A DNA stretch of 64,000 bases from Turnera subulata (Eukaryota; Streptophyta; Magnoliopsida; Malpighiales; Passifloraceae). Position numbers and translations under genes: made by a program. The notes under the pieces were generated by a model, which was not told the origin of the DNA, searched no databases, and was given only the letters and a program-made list of their open reading frames with translations. The stretch covers positions 1 to 64,000 of the forward strand of contig JAKUCV010002373.1 of the NCBI GenBank assembly GCA_028386065.3, given 5' to 3'. How positions within the stretch are numbered: position 1 is the stretch's first letter; each line of letters starts with the position of its first letter. Below, piece by piece: positions 10,404 through 20,678 of this stretch.

Positions 10404-12266
10404 ATGGCTTGTGAGGGTAATAACATCAACAAAGCACCCTACTTCGATGGTGCAAACTTTGATTACTGGAAATTCAGAATGAAGATCTTCCTTGAAGGCA
10501 AAGATCTGGAGATGTGGAACATAGTCCAGCATCCTTATGCCAAACCACTAAGGGATATGCAGTTCTGGTCAGAAGAGGAGCTCAAAAAGGCTAAGCTTGG
10601 TGCTCAAGCCAAGAATGTGCTTCTTTGTGGAATAAGTGAGAGTGAGTTTCAAAGAGTCATATCTTGTGAAACTGCCTATGAGATCTGGAGGCTTCTATGT
10701 GTCACTCATGAAGGCACAAACCAAATGAAGGAGTCAAGGCTCAATCGTCTCATGAGGGACTATGAACTGTTTCAGATGGTTTCTGGTGAAACCATACAGG
10801 AGATGGATACTCGCTTCACAATTATGTGCAACAGTCTTGCAACTCTTGGGAAGGTTATCACACACAGAGAGAAGGTTGCAAAGGTACTTAGATCTCTACC
10901 TAAGGAATGGGAGCCCAAGGTTACTGCCATAGAAGAAGCTCAGAACTTGAACACTCTCACTTATGATGAGCTGATTGGCAAGCTTATAGGGCATGGTTCT
11001 AAGCTTAAAACCAAGGAACCAAAGAAGAAGGACCTGGCCTTAAAATCCCAAGATTCTAATGATGATAGTGATTCAGATGTTGCACTCCTTACAAAGAGAT
11101 TTGTAAGATACTTCAAGAAGAAGCAACTCAAGGGAAGAAGTCCTAAAAGTGTGAAGATTGATGAGCCAAAAAGGGACCCCCTGGCATGCTTTGGTTGCAA
11201 CCGCCCTGGTCATAACAAATCAGAGTGTCCCTACCAAAAGAAGAACAGATATGATTCTTCAAAAATCAAAGGGAAGAAGGTCATGTTTGCTTGGGATGAC
11301 TCGGATTCTTCAAGTGATTCTGAGGCAGATGAGGATGCAAACTTGTGTCTCATGGCTCAAGAAGATTCTAAGGTAGATGACTCACCTGACTTTACTTTTG
11401 ATGAATTACAAGATGCTTTTGCTGAATTGCATGATAGATATAAGGAAGTTCTTAAAAACAACAAAACATATAAGAAACGTATTGATTTACTTGAATATGA
11501 TGCTGATGCACATAGAAATGCATATGAAAAGCTTGGTACTGCTCATACTGAAGTTTGTAGGTCATATGAAACTCTAAAAGCTGAAAAAGTTGCTCATAGT
11601 GAACTAGAAAAATTAAATGCTTCTAGCAATGCTAATAATGAGTTGTTGGTCATGGAGAATAGTAAGCTTAAAGAGGAAGTTAGAGATCTTAAACAGTCTC
11701 TTGAGAAATTCACCAGTGGAACTGAAAATCTAAATTTATTGTTAGGACAGCAAAGACACTCTGTACAGAAAGAAGGAATAGGGGCTACACACGTGGTTTT
11801 TAAAAAACCAAACACTTCTGTGCATTTTGTCAACGCGGGATCTGATGTCCCTGTAACTACTTATGTGCATGCTAACAAACAATATCAGAATGCTAAGGTA
11901 GGATCCAGAATGCAATATAGACACAGATCTCCTAACAAGGCATACAAACCAAAGGATTCCAGTGTGGTTTTTAACAAACCAAACCAGTATGTGCCATTCG
12001 TTCAAACTAGGTCTAGAAAACAATATACACCAAGGACAAACATCTATCAACCTAGGAGAAACTATCATATGCATTCATATGGATTCAATGCATCTCATAT
12101 TACATGCTATTGTTGTGGTAAAGCTGGTCATGGTATTAGAACTTGTTGGTTTAAGAAGAGAAACAGTAATGTGAAGTATGTGTGGGTTCCGAAAGAAACC
12201 AAGCCTAACCCTGAAGGACCCAAGTTTGTTTGGGTACCTAAAGCAACTAGTATAACTGTCCTATGA
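10404..12266 (+). CDS. SIRE-like gag polyprotein with two zinc knuckles
   Basis: A 620-residue nucleocapsid/capsid protein starts at an ATG 40 bases after the primer site. Residues ~5-45 carry KAPYFDGANFDYWKFRM, as in DUF4219-type gag starts. Residues ~60-190 form the UBN2/retrotran_gag capsid core. A basic and acidic linker follows, then a CCHC knuckle at 262-275 (CFGCNRPGHNKSEC). Residues ~325-450 are Leu/Lys/Glu-rich and likely coiled coil. The basic tail ends in a second knuckle at 568-581 (CYCCGKAGHGIRTC). Gag should assemble cytoplasmic particles and bind element RNA. Three GGTTT/AAACC palindromes lie in frame (10776, 11794, 11965). The frame is open, unlike the related gags at 38134 and 41013. 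Confidence 0.88.
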   Translation: MACEGNNINKAPYFDGANFDYWKFRMKIFLEGKDLEMWNIVQHPYAKPLRDMQFWSEEELKKAKLGAQAKNVLLCGISESEFQRVISCETAYEIWRLLCVTHEGTNQMKESRLNRLMRDYELFQMVSGETIQEMDTRFTIMCNSLATLGKVITHREKVAKVLRSLPKEWEPKVTAIEEAQNLNTLTYDELIGKLIGHGSKLKTKEPKKKDLALKSQDSNDDSDSDVALLTKRFVRYFKKKQLKGRSPKSVKIDEPKRDPLACFGCNRPGHNKSECPYQKKNRYDSSKIKGKKVMFAWDDSDSSSDSEADEDANLCLMAQEDSKVDDSPDFTFDELQDAFAELHDRYKEVLKNNKTYKKRIDLLEYDADAHRNAYEKLGTAHTEVCRSYETLKAEKVAHSELEKLNASSNANNELLVMENSKLKEEVRDLKQSLEKFTSGTENLNLLLGQQRHSVQKEGIGATHVVFKKPNTSVHFVNAGSDVPVTTYVHANKQYQNAKVGSRMQYRHRSPNKAYKPKDSSVVFNKPNQYVPFVQTRSRKQYTPRTNIYQPRRNYHMHSYGFNASHITCYCCGKAGHGIRTCWFKKRNSNVKYVWVPKETKPNPEGPKFVWVPKATSITVL

Positions 12267-12788
12267 TCCCTACTTACCTAGAACCTGTCACCCACAAGTT
12301 CCGTATACTGCCCTCTGAATAGGTACAAGAGTAGGGATTGACTCTTCCTGGCTCCATTACATTGAAAACCACTATTCAGTTTTCCCTTTTAGGAAGGTCT
12401 TGGTAATGTTGGTTCTAACCCTGTTATTGAGCATGTTTTATTTATTGATAATCTGAAGTATAATCTGCTAAGTATTAGCCAGTTATGTGATAAAGGATAT
12501 AGGGTTGTTTTTGAAACTTCTAGATGTTTGGCTTTAGACAAAAACCAAGTGGTTTTTGTTGGCAACAGAAAAGGCAACATATATTCTATAAACTTATGCA
12601 ATGTTTCTGACCCTGAGTTCAAGTGTTTAAGTGCAAGAACAGAGACACCAACCCTTTGTCACAGAAGGCTTGGCCATGCAAATTTGGAGCTCATCTCAAA
12701 TTTGTCCAAAAAGGAGTTGGTAAGAGGTCTGCCTAAGCTCAAGTATGAGAAAGAAACCACATGCAGAGCCTGTCAGCTTGGAAAATAG
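12267..12788 (+). pseudogene. Degraded protease region and integrase N-terminus
   Basis: The 41925-42300 copy has a DSG protease motif here. In this element ~12267-12400 is short, stop-containing sequence without DSG, so the aspartic protease is lost. From ~12405 the frame is homologous again (IEHVLFIDNLKYNLLSISQLC), then comes the GAG-pre-integrase and His/Cys zinc site (H-R-R-L-G-H and C-R-A-C). An in-frame TAG at 12786-12788 replaces the CAG (Gln) of the related copy near 45595. This one-base change cuts pol before the integrase catalytic core. Confidence 0.78.
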
Positions 12789-15404
12789 GTTAAAACTTTC
12801 TTTAAACCTAAGCTTACTATTTCTACATCTAGGCCCCTTGAGCTATTGCATATTGACTTGTTTGGACCTATGAGAATAGTAAGTCTAGGTGGTAAGAGTT
12901 ATGTATTTGTGATTGTGGATGATTATTCAAGGTATACATGGGTATTATTTCTTTCACAAAAAGATCATGCATGCTATGAATTTGGTACTCTTGTTAGGCA
13001 TCTACAAAACGAAAAAGGCTATAAAATTTCTAAAATTAGAAGTGATCATGGAGATGAATTTGATAACCTTGTCTTTAAACACTTCTGTGAGCAAAGTGGT
13101 ATTGAACACACCTTTTCGACTCCTAGAACGCCTCAACAAAATGGGGTAGTTGAAAGGAAGAATCAAACTTTGCAAGAAATGGCTAGAACTATGCTTAATG
13201 AGCATAAGTTACCTGTATATTTTTGGGCAGAGGGTGTAAACACAGCATGCTACATTCTAAATAGAGTATCCTTACGTCCTTTAATTGAAAAGACCCCTTA
13301 TGAGATATGGTTTGATAAGAAACCAAGCATCAGTTACTTTCGTGTTTTTGGGTCTAAATGTTATATACTTTATACTAAGGATAACCTTGATAAATTTGAT
13401 GCTAAATCTGATGATGGTGTTTTCCTTGGGTATTCACTTACTAGTAAGGCATATAGAGTGTATAATAAAAGAACCTTGGTTGTAGAAGAAACCATGCATG
13501 TTGTATTTGATGAAATTGACCCTTGTGATGAAAGTGATGTTATAGATACTGACATAGCATCTGATGAGCAACCACATATTGTCAATCGTGAGAATTCTGT
13601 GGAAAAGGTGAATGAACCACCTGTGTTGGCACCACCTACACCTTCTGTGTTGGAACCAAGAGTGGAACCAAGCGTCCAACCACGCCTGGAACCAGTGTTC
13701 CAACCAAGTAGTTCTGGTGAAGAACCAAATGTAGCAGAAGGATCAACTTCCCATGGAAACATCAGGGCACCCAGGAGACATACAACTGATGTTATCCTTG
13801 GTGATCTAAATAAAGGAGTGACTACCAGATCCTCACTGCACAATATCAATTCGCATCTTGCATTCCTCTCTCAAGTTGAACCCAAAAGTGCAAAAGAAGC
13901 CATTCTTGATGAGAATTGGATTATGGCAATGCAAGAAGAGCTGAACCAATTCAAAAGAAGCGAAGTTTGGGAGCTTGTGCCAAAACCTGTTGAACATCCA
14001 GTCATTGGTACCAAATGGGTCTTCAGAAATAAACTTGATGAATTAGGTGTTGTGGTAAGAAACAAAGCAAGGTTAGTTGCTCAAGGGTATAATCAAGAAG
14101 AGGGTATTGATTATGATGAGACCTTTGCTTCTGTTGCTAGACTAGAGTCCAATCGCATGTTACTTGCATTTGCATCATATAGATCCTTTAAGCTATATCA
14201 AATGGATGTTAAGAGTGCATTCTTAAATGGATATATTCTAGAAGAAGTATATGTTGAACAACCACCTGGTTTTGAAAGTCATGAACATCCAGAACATGTA
14301 TTCAAGCTTAAAAAGGCATTATATGGACTTAAACAAGCACCTAGGGCTTGGTATGATAGGTTAAGCTCATACTTGGTTTCTAAAGGTTTTTCTAAAGGAA
14401 AAGTTGATTCAACATTGTTTGTTAAGTCTGACAAACATGATGTCATCATTGTGCAAATCTATGTTGATGATATTTTATTTGGTGCTACTAATGATCTACT
14501 TTGTAAGGAATTTGAAAGCCTCATGCACAGTGAATTTGAGATGAGCATGATGGGTGAGCTCAATTTCTTTCTGGGCTTTCAAGTTAAGCAACTTGATGGA
14601 GGTATCTTCATCAATCAAGCTAAGTACACTAGTAAGCTACTGAAGCAGTTTGGTTTGTCAGAAACCAAGCCTAGCCCCACTATAATGAGTACATCCACCA
14701 AACTTGACAAGGATGAACACGGTAAGGATGTTGATATAAAATTGTACAGGGGTATGATAGGTAGTCTTCTATATCTCACAGCCACTAGACCTGATATAAT
14801 GTTTAGTGTGTGCTTATGTGCAAGGTTTCAATCATGTCCAAAAGAATCACATCTTAAGGAAATTAAGCGCATATTCAAATATCTTAAGGGCACACCTTCG
14901 CTTGGTTTATGGTACCCCAAAGTTAACTCTTTTGAGCTAACAAGCTATTCAGATGCAGATTTTGCAGGATGTACCCTAGATAGAAAAAGCACAAGTGGAA
15001 CTTGTCAATTACTTGGACAATCCCTTGTGTCTTGGTCAAGCAAGAAGCAAAATTCGGTTGCAACATCCACCACTGAGGCTGAATATGTTGCTGCAGGAGC
15101 TTTTTGTGCACAAGTCCTATGGATGAAACAAACTCTTTTTGATTATGGACTAACATTTAATTGTGTTCCCAGCTATTGTGACAGCTCCAGTGCCATCAAT
15201 TTGACTAAGAATCCTGTACAACACTCTCGGACGAAGCATATCGAAGTGAGGCATCATTTTATCCAAGACCATGTATTGAAAAAGGATGTGGCAATTGAAT
15301 TCGTGAAAACTGAAAATCAGCTTGCTGATATCTTTACAAAGCCACTCAAAGAGGATCAATTCACCAAGATCAGACTTGAACTTGGAATGTGTAACTTACC
15401 TTGA
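12789..15404 (+). CDS. Pol: integrase core, reverse transcriptase, RNase H
   Basis: The frame is open for 871 codons after the TAG; there is no ATG at its beginning, so it would normally be translated as part of gag-pol. Integrase: first Asp in HIDLFGP, second in RSDHGDEF, Glu in QQNGVVERKNQT (D,D,E set intact). Reverse transcriptase: WVFRNK, QMDVKSAFLNG, LYGLKQAPRAWY and the YVDD catalytic box at ~14460-14471. RNase H: YSDADFAG, TEAEYVAA, CDSSSAI and HSRTKHIEVRHHF. Together these copy RNA to DNA and insert it. The linker near 13650-13713 is a Glu/Pro/Ser/Val repeat. The RT/RNase H part looks intact; function is doubtful because of the upstream stop and missing protease. Confidence 0.88.
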   Translation, partial: VKTFFKPKLTISTSRPLELLHIDLFGPMRIVSLGGKSYVFVIVDDYSRYTWVLFLSQKDHACYEFGTLVRHLQNEKGYKISKIRSDHGDEFDNLVFKHFCEQSGIEHTFSTPRTPQQNGVVERKNQTLQEMARTMLNEHKLPVYFWAEGVNTACYILNRVSLRPLIEKTPYEIWFDKKPSISYFRVFGSKCYILYTKDNLDKFDAKSDDGVFLGYSLTSKAYRVYNKRTLVVEETMHVVFDEIDPCDESDVIDTDIASDEQPHIVNRENSVEKVNEPPVLAPPTPSVLEPRVEPSVQPRLEPVFQPSSSGEEPNVAEGSTSHGNIRAPRRHTTDVILGDLNKGVTTRSSLHNINSHLAFLSQVEPKSAKEAILDENWIMAMQEELNQFKRSEVWELVPKPVEHPVIGTKWVFRNKLDELGVVVRNKARLVAQGYNQEEGIDYDETFASVARLESNRMLLAFASYRSFKLYQMDVKSAFLNGYILEEVYVEQPPGFESHEHPEHVFKLKKALYGLKQAPRAWYDRLSSYLVSKGFSKGKVDSTLFVKSDKHDVIIVQIYVDDILFGATNDLLCKEFESLMHSEFEMSMMGELNFFLGFQVKQLDGGIFINQAKYTSKLLKQFGLSETKPSPTIMSTSTKLDKDEHGKDVDIKLYRGMIGSLLYLTATRPDIMFSVCLCARFQSCPKESHLKEIKRIFKYLKGTPSLGLWYPKVNSFELTSYSDADFAGCTLDRKSTSGTCQLLGQSLVSWSSKKQNSVATSTTEAEYVAAGAFCAQVLWMKQTLFDYGLTFNCVPSYCDSSSAINLTKNPVQHSRTKHIEVRHHFIQDHVLKKDVAIEFVKTENQLADIFTKPLKEDQFTKIRLELGMCNLP

Positions 15405-16237
15405 CTCTTATGCTTACTTGGTTTGGTACTTGGTTTTTTTTTGGTTTTATACTTGGTCTTTGAACAAGCCATGCATCCTCTTATTATGTGCATACATGAC
15501 CATATTAGTCTTATTGCATTCATTACACCTCATACACACATGTTCATATTACATTTTGACATGTGAGGAAATATCTTGAGGCATTATGATCATCAGTTAA
15601 GGCAAATGGAAGAATGGATAATCTTGTTCTTTGGAGAAACAAAATATTCTGCAGTCATTATCCAATGGGCAAAAACATCTCTTCAGGCAGGAATTCTAAA
15701 TCAGGAGGACTCTGATGGATTTAAATGAAAATAATTTGAATTTTGGGCGCCTAGGAAGCTTTCAGTTTGTGAACAGAAGGTAACTTGGTTTTAGGGAAAA
15801 ACAAATTGTCCAGCAGTTATTACCCAACGGACAATGGCATCTTGGCAAGTTGGGGGAGCAAATCTAAGTACTTTGGAAAAGTCAAAATGATGATATCTGG
15901 TGGGGTTAATCACAGGATCTTTTCTGGTATAAGATAAAGGTCAAAGTGGTCCAAAAGTTTCAAACAGTTGGGGACCACATTGGGTCATACCCGACAAAAG
16001 CTGAAAAGGTGGGGGGAGAAGTAAATGCATTTGACCGTTACTTCTACCTGTGATCTGTTCCGATTCCTTTGCCACTCCTTCTCCAGTAATCCACTTCCCT
16101 TAACCAGTTACATCCACTTCTTCTATACCCCACTCACTCTTCTTCATGAACATAACTTCTATTGACTCAAAACTCTATCCCTAAAACTCCTTCTCTATTC
16201 CAAACCTGAGTTGCTATCAAATCCAAACACTTGCAAG
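15405..16237 (+). other. Untranslated spacer between pol and env-position ORF
   Basis: No convincing ORF. It starts with repeated TTGGTTT phrases (15419-15465), a degraded form of the palindrome core. The equivalent region of the second SIRE copy (46870-47130) is shorter and homologous only in its first part. Confidence 0.5.
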
Positions 16238-17002
16238 ATGAGGAAACGAAACACCAAAACAGCCAAGTCTAAGAAGAATGTTTATGAACAAACTTCCTCC
16301 TCATCCATCACTTCCGAATCAAAGCCACAAAGTCGAGAAGAGATTGAGGCTGCCAAGCTTGCACACCTCAAAAAGCTTGCACACCTCAAAATGGTGCTTG
16401 AACTGAAATCAATGGAAGAAGCCAGTGCTCCTAAACTCACCACCCAATCTGGGGTTCCAAGTGCTGAAAGGTCTGAGAAGTTCAAAGAGGCTTGGGAAAA
16501 TCATGAAGTTCAGAAGATATCTGGAAAGGTTTGGCTTGATCAAGAGCCTTGGCCAACCATAGAGAAGTGCACTATTCTTGAAGGATCTTCCACATTGTCT
16601 TGGCTCAAAGCTTCTCAATCGGGTAATATACTCCATTTTGATGTATTGTGTCCAGATCCTATCAGTTTTTGCAAACCTTCACCTGTTGCTCATGAGAAAA
16701 CCAACCCTACTCAACATACACTTGTTGAAAAGCCTAGTACTAGTAAATCCTCTATACTCACAGAAGAAACACCCATATTTACACCTAGCCTAGTCAGCTC
16801 CATGATTCATATGTTCGTTAAGGGTTCAGTACCTCCACCTGGTCATGATTTAAAGCTATACTATGAGAAGAAAAGAGAAGAGTTTGGGGACATGATCTCA
16901 GACTTTCTCATCATAGATCAGACCCTTCCAGAGAGCTTCATCCGTGAACCTTCTATGAAAGAAGAGGACTCCTACCGAAGAGCATTGTGTAAAGGGAGTT
17001 GA
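16238..17002 (+). CDS. Env-position ORF of SIRE-like element (function unknown)
   Basis: A 254-codon ORF (ATG at 16238) lies downstream of pol, where SIRE-group elements carry an envelope-like gene. It starts with a Lys/Arg-rich segment (MRKRNTKTAKSKK), then a short repeat KLAHLKKLAHLKM and an acidic, helix-prone middle. No clear signal peptide or transmembrane segment is visible, so an envelope role is not supported by this copy. It ends at a TGA, after which homologous frame continues to 17396 with more stops. It may be a truncated remnant of a longer protein; confidence is moderate that it was once coding. Confidence 0.5.
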   Translation: MRKRNTKTAKSKKNVYEQTSSSSITSESKPQSREEIEAAKLAHLKKLAHLKMVLELKSMEEASAPKLTTQSGVPSAERSEKFKEAWENHEVQKISGKVWLDQEPWPTIEKCTILEGSSTLSWLKASQSGNILHFDVLCPDPISFCKPSPVAHEKTNPTQHTLVEKPSTSKSSILTEETPIFTPSLVSSMIHMFVKGSVPPPGHDLKLYYEKKREEFGDMISDFLIIDQTLPESFIREPSMKEEDSYRRALCKGS

Positions 17003-17396
17003 CCAGTCAGATGATAAAGAAAAGGCTGATCAACAAGTTGGTGATAAGACCAACTTGTTTTTTTTTGATATGGCTGCTAAAATGGTTCCATAGGTGGTTT
17101 CAGTTGTGGTTTCTCCTACCATAACTATGCCGCCACCAGAACAGATGCACACTGTTGATCTCAATCTGCCACAACAATAGCACGAAGAGGTTGAAGAAGG
17201 TTTGATGGCAACTGTGCTGAAAGTAAGCAAAGAAGCTGTTGCTTCTACTTTGGAGAAGAATCCTATAGTTTCTAAGAAACCAACTGAGACACCAAAAGAG
17301 GACATCCAGGAGCAGATTAATGATCTTGAGGATAAAGTGATGGACTTTCTGGACCAGATTGTCTCTCTTCTTGAGTCTGGTACTGATGATGAGTGA
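17003..17396 (+). pseudogene. Tail of env-position ORF, interrupted by stops
   Basis: The segment resembles 47137-47376 of the second SIRE copy: a HTVDLNLPQQ phrase (HTINLNLPQQ there), a KVSKEAVAS segment, then a heptad-like acidic end (INDLEDKVMDFLDQIVSLLES). The shared phrases show this was coding in the ancestor. At least two stops (TAG at ~17091, TAG at ~17178) interrupt it here. Confidence 0.5.
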
Positions 17397-17965
17397 TGCA
17401 CTCAACTGCCTGATGCCTCTAGGACATGCATTGCATTTTGTGTTCTTCATGGTTTATAGCATGGTTCCTATTATGGTTCTTATCATGGTTTTTATGTTGG
17501 TTCTTATGTTGGTTTTTATGTTCTGAACAATGTCTTTAATTCTGTTTCTATTTTCAGTTCGGATATTTGGTATTTGGATATTATGTTTCTTTTCTTATAA
17601 TATGCCTGTTATTTCTACCCTTTGTCCTTATTATATTTTGTTGATGCCAAAAGGGGGAGAAAATTGTTGGTTGGTTGGAATCTGGAATCCAACTCTGTTA
17701 AGCATACATTATGGATGATTATTGTTGATTGTTGATTATTATTGTGCTACTCTGCTATTGTCAATGTATGCCTGATGATTGGTGCTATAAGCAGGGGGAG
17801 GTTTTTGGCTAAATTGAAAAAGCCAATGGTGCTTTATGCACAAAAGTTTTTGTTATAGGGGGAGTATTCAAGCAGGGGGAGTGTGCCTATATGAAGTGCT
17901 ATTTTTACTAACCCCAGTTTTGCAGAGATCAACACATTGTTTTTCATCATCAAAAATGGGGAGAT
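17397..17965 (+). other. 3' untranslated region and polypurine tract
   Basis: No ORF. It contains repeated ATGGTT(C/T)(C/T)TAT phrases (~17460-17520), the hallmark TGATGCCAAAAGGGGGAGA (17642-17660), several GGGGGAG runs and the final polypurine tract AAAAATGGGGAGAT (17952-17965) directly before the 3' LTR, where plus-strand DNA synthesis would start. Confidence 0.65.
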
Positions 17966-19200
17966 TGTTAGCCTAAACATGGGTCTAATACTTCAATTAG
18001 TGTTAATCCACAATTAACCATGTTTAGTGTGTTGATATATTATGATTTTGATGACTAACAAACTGGATTAGATGTTTGCCATATATACTTATGTTGAGTT
18101 TTCTCGCATGTTGGTTTTCAGCTTGGTTTCTTAGCTTAGTTTCAGAAGAAACCACACCTGTCTGTCAACATCGTGGTCCCAACTGCAAGTGGCCAAGTGG
18201 TCCCAATGGTCCAAACAGCAATTAAGGCCAACTCCCAACTACTCCAATGGGCAGAGAAGATGGTCCAACACTGGAGAGAAGTCTTCAACCCTTGTCTCTC
18301 ACCTCTCTTTGATCAATTATGTGAAGGGGACCATGTGGTCCACACTTATGGTCCCGGATTGCTAAAAATGGAATGTTTTTAAGTAATTGAGTTGCAAAGA
18401 GAGTGGACTTCCTAAAATGAACCCAACACTAGCTAGTGGATTGTGGAGTCAACTCTGAAGACTGATTTGTACCACATAGCCGTTGGATGAAGAGCTGAAG
18501 AATACTTTAGAGCCGTTGGATGAAGATCTTCTTACCTACCCCCACCAACTCAAGCACTATATAAGGAAGGCCATTGCATATCTTTCTTCCTTAACCTAGC
18601 CATTTGAAAACGTGCTATTGAGTTGATTCTTGAGCTTATACCTGCTGTGTTCTTGCTGTTCTTGAGAGCTTTGAATTTGTGCTTATTCTTGTTCTCCAAG
18701 TCCTTACAAAGGGTAGAGTATTTAGGCAAGACTAGTGTAGTATTGCTGGGTCCTCAAATCAGGGTTTTGATTTGAGAAAAGGTTAGAGTTTAGCCTGGGA
18801 AAAACTTGTAAAGGTTAGAGCTTAGCCTGTAAAAACTTGTGTATGTAAAGGTTTGAGCTTAGCCTGCAAAAGCTTGGTTTCTATAATAGGTTGAGGCTGA
18901 TCCCGCAAAAGCCTAAGTTAGTGAGGGTTTGAAATCCTAAAGGAGGGTCCTTTAGGTACTGGAGTACCTGGTGAGGGGGAGGTACTGGAGTACCTGGTGA
19001 GGGGGAACCACTCTAAAATCACTGTGTCATATTCTCTCTTCCCTCTGCTCTTTTATAATTCTGCTTGTGATTACTGTTAGTTCTGTGAGTGAGTGGTTTG
19101 TGAAGAAACCATTTGATTTTTCAGAAACCAACCGCAATTAAGGGGTAGCCTGATTCACCCCCCCCCCCCCCCTCCCCTCTCAGGCCTATCTGGGCTAACA
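17966..19200 (+). repeat. 3' LTR of full-length SIRE-like element
   Basis: 1235 bp, TGTTAGCC to GGCTAACA, followed by the AAGTT duplication. Compared with the 5' LTR it has a short insertion after GCTTGGTTTC (~18126-18141), a tandem duplication of the GGTACTGGAGTACCTGGTGAGGGGGA box (~18954-19005) and a shorter poly(C) (15 versus 68). Confidence 0.9.
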
Positions 19201-20183
19201 AAGTTGTCATACATATAATTGAATTGAAGGTAAATATTGGCCGCGATAAAGTATGCGTACAAAAACTCATGAAAAGTTCTAATTCATGTAATATTTATTT
19301 ATAATCATACTAATCATAAAATATTTTATATATCATGTAACAAATGAAATTCCTCCCTCAAATTAAATTAGGTTTCCATCAAATAACTTAACAGAAGGGG
19401 TTGATTTAGCTTAGACCAAACGTTCAACTTTTTTTTTTCTACTAAACACTGAATTCTGTGTTTAATATCCTAAGACCTGAAACTCAAAATCTAAAAAATT
19501 TAAACTATAAATCATAAATCTTAAAACCAAAAATCTAAACCCTAAACTTTACTCTGAAATCTTACACTCCAATCCATAAAATCTTAAAACTATAATCTTA
19601 CATATGTAAAATATCTAACTTGCTTTGATCTTAGGGTTTAGAATTTAAGACTATAAGGTTTTAGGATTTAGTGTTTTTGTTTTGAAAGTTTTTGGGTTTA
19701 AAGGATTTTTTATATATTCGGCACCCAAACTTTTTTATTTGGTTAGTCGTGAACCGCTACTTTTATTTCAATCATATACCTCAACTTTTATGTACATAAA
19801 CCAATCTGTACCCCAGTCCAGTATATGATGACTTGGCAGGGTGCCCCGAATTGGGTAAGAAAAATCACCATGTAATGATGTCGTTTTGCCCCGAGATTGA
19901 GTCGTTACATGGTTTTTATTTAAGGTCGAAAGAGGTCTCAATGTCTTTAATTGTATTTTTGCTAGCATAAATTGAAGTTTGGTTCAATTGTTAGTGTTAT
20001 TCTATATCTAAATGAGACCAAGAATTTAAGGAAAAAGGGTAAAATTATAAAGAATTTAAAATTTATGGATTAAAGTATATATATATATATATTTATATTA
20101 AAGAAGTGGAACCATAGAAAAAGAAAAAAATAAAAAAAAATTATTAACATTAAAACAAAGAATTATGCGTGTGAAGAAATTTT
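19201..20183. other. AT-rich intergenic DNA between two retrotransposons
   Basis: No gene is supported. After the AAGTT duplication the DNA is unassigned; 19490-19690 is CCCTAAA/TTTAGGG-like degenerate repeat; 19700-20000 holds a moderately GC-richer unassigned stretch with a weak dyad CCATGTAA...TTACATGG (~19870-19912); 20070-20092 is (TA)n. It ends at the ATTTT duplication of the next element. Confidence 0.5.
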
Positions 20184-20562
20184 TGTTATTTTGTGGTGTT
20201 CATTTGCAATCCCACATCTGTTGAAAGTTGCTTTGGAGGTGTGGAGCTCTATATAAGTAACACCCACCACTCTTTTTATGTATCCCAAAATTTATATTGC
20301 ATTCTCTTCTCTAAATATAAATAGCAGGCCGCAATAGTGGTGCTCCGGGGACGTAGGCAATTATTGGCCGAACTCCGTTATCAATTTTCAGGTGTGATTG
20401 TTCCTTGTCTCTTTTATTATTTCGCCTATTATTTTTCCGTTGTGCGTTGGTGATATAATATTCAATATTCAATATTTATTTGTCGGGTATAGATTGTGAA
20501 TTATCAGTTTAATTCAGCAGTTGTTTGTTGTGGTGGGAAAATTACCCGAGTTTTCCCCAAAA
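20184..20562 (+). repeat. 5' LTR of Tork-like element
   Basis: 379 bp with a GAGCTCTATATAAGTAA promoter motif (~20245), giving a clear TATA box. The last bases CCCCAAAA replace the CCCCAACA of the 3' LTR. A two-base AG spacer and the primer site follow. Confidence 0.9.
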
Positions 20563-20564
20563 AG

Positions 20565-20577
20565 TGGTAGCGGAGCC
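20565..20577 (+). other. Primer binding site (TGGTAGCGGAGCC)
   Basis: Same 13-base sequence as in the SIRE-like elements, although this is a different copia lineage. Confidence 0.8.
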
Positions 20578-20678
20578 GAAGGTTCTTCCTTAATGCTATT
20601 TGTTGAAATATTTAATTATTGAATATTATCCTTTGATTTTGTAATGGTGGAAGGAGATGAAAAAAGGCTACTGGAGAG

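Larger units (their letters stand above)
9093..19200 (+). mobile_element. Full-length SIRE-like Ty1/copia retrotransposon, TSD AAGTT
   Basis: A 10,108-bp element is flanked by AAGTT (9088-9092 and 19201-19205). Order: 5' LTR, primer site, gag, degraded protease/integrase start, integrase core, reverse transcriptase, RNase H, an env-position ORF, polypurine tract and 3' LTR. The integrase-before-RT order is copia; the LTR length, the extra ORF after pol and the TGATGCCAAAAGGGGGAGA phrase place it in the SIRE/Maximus group. It has coding defects (no protease active site, TAG at 12786). Six substitutions in the first ~270 aligned LTR bases, plus indels, point to a moderately young insertion. Confidence 0.9.

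Noticed and set aside
10209..10532. Minus-strand ORF with a long polyglycine run
   Set aside because: It is the antisense of the poly(C) tract and the gag start of the SIRE element; there is no independent support.
12846..12848. A start codon for pol at 12846
   Set aside because: The codon is TTG, inside the integrase segment ELLHIDLFGP; the frame is open from 12789 and is normally part of gag-pol.
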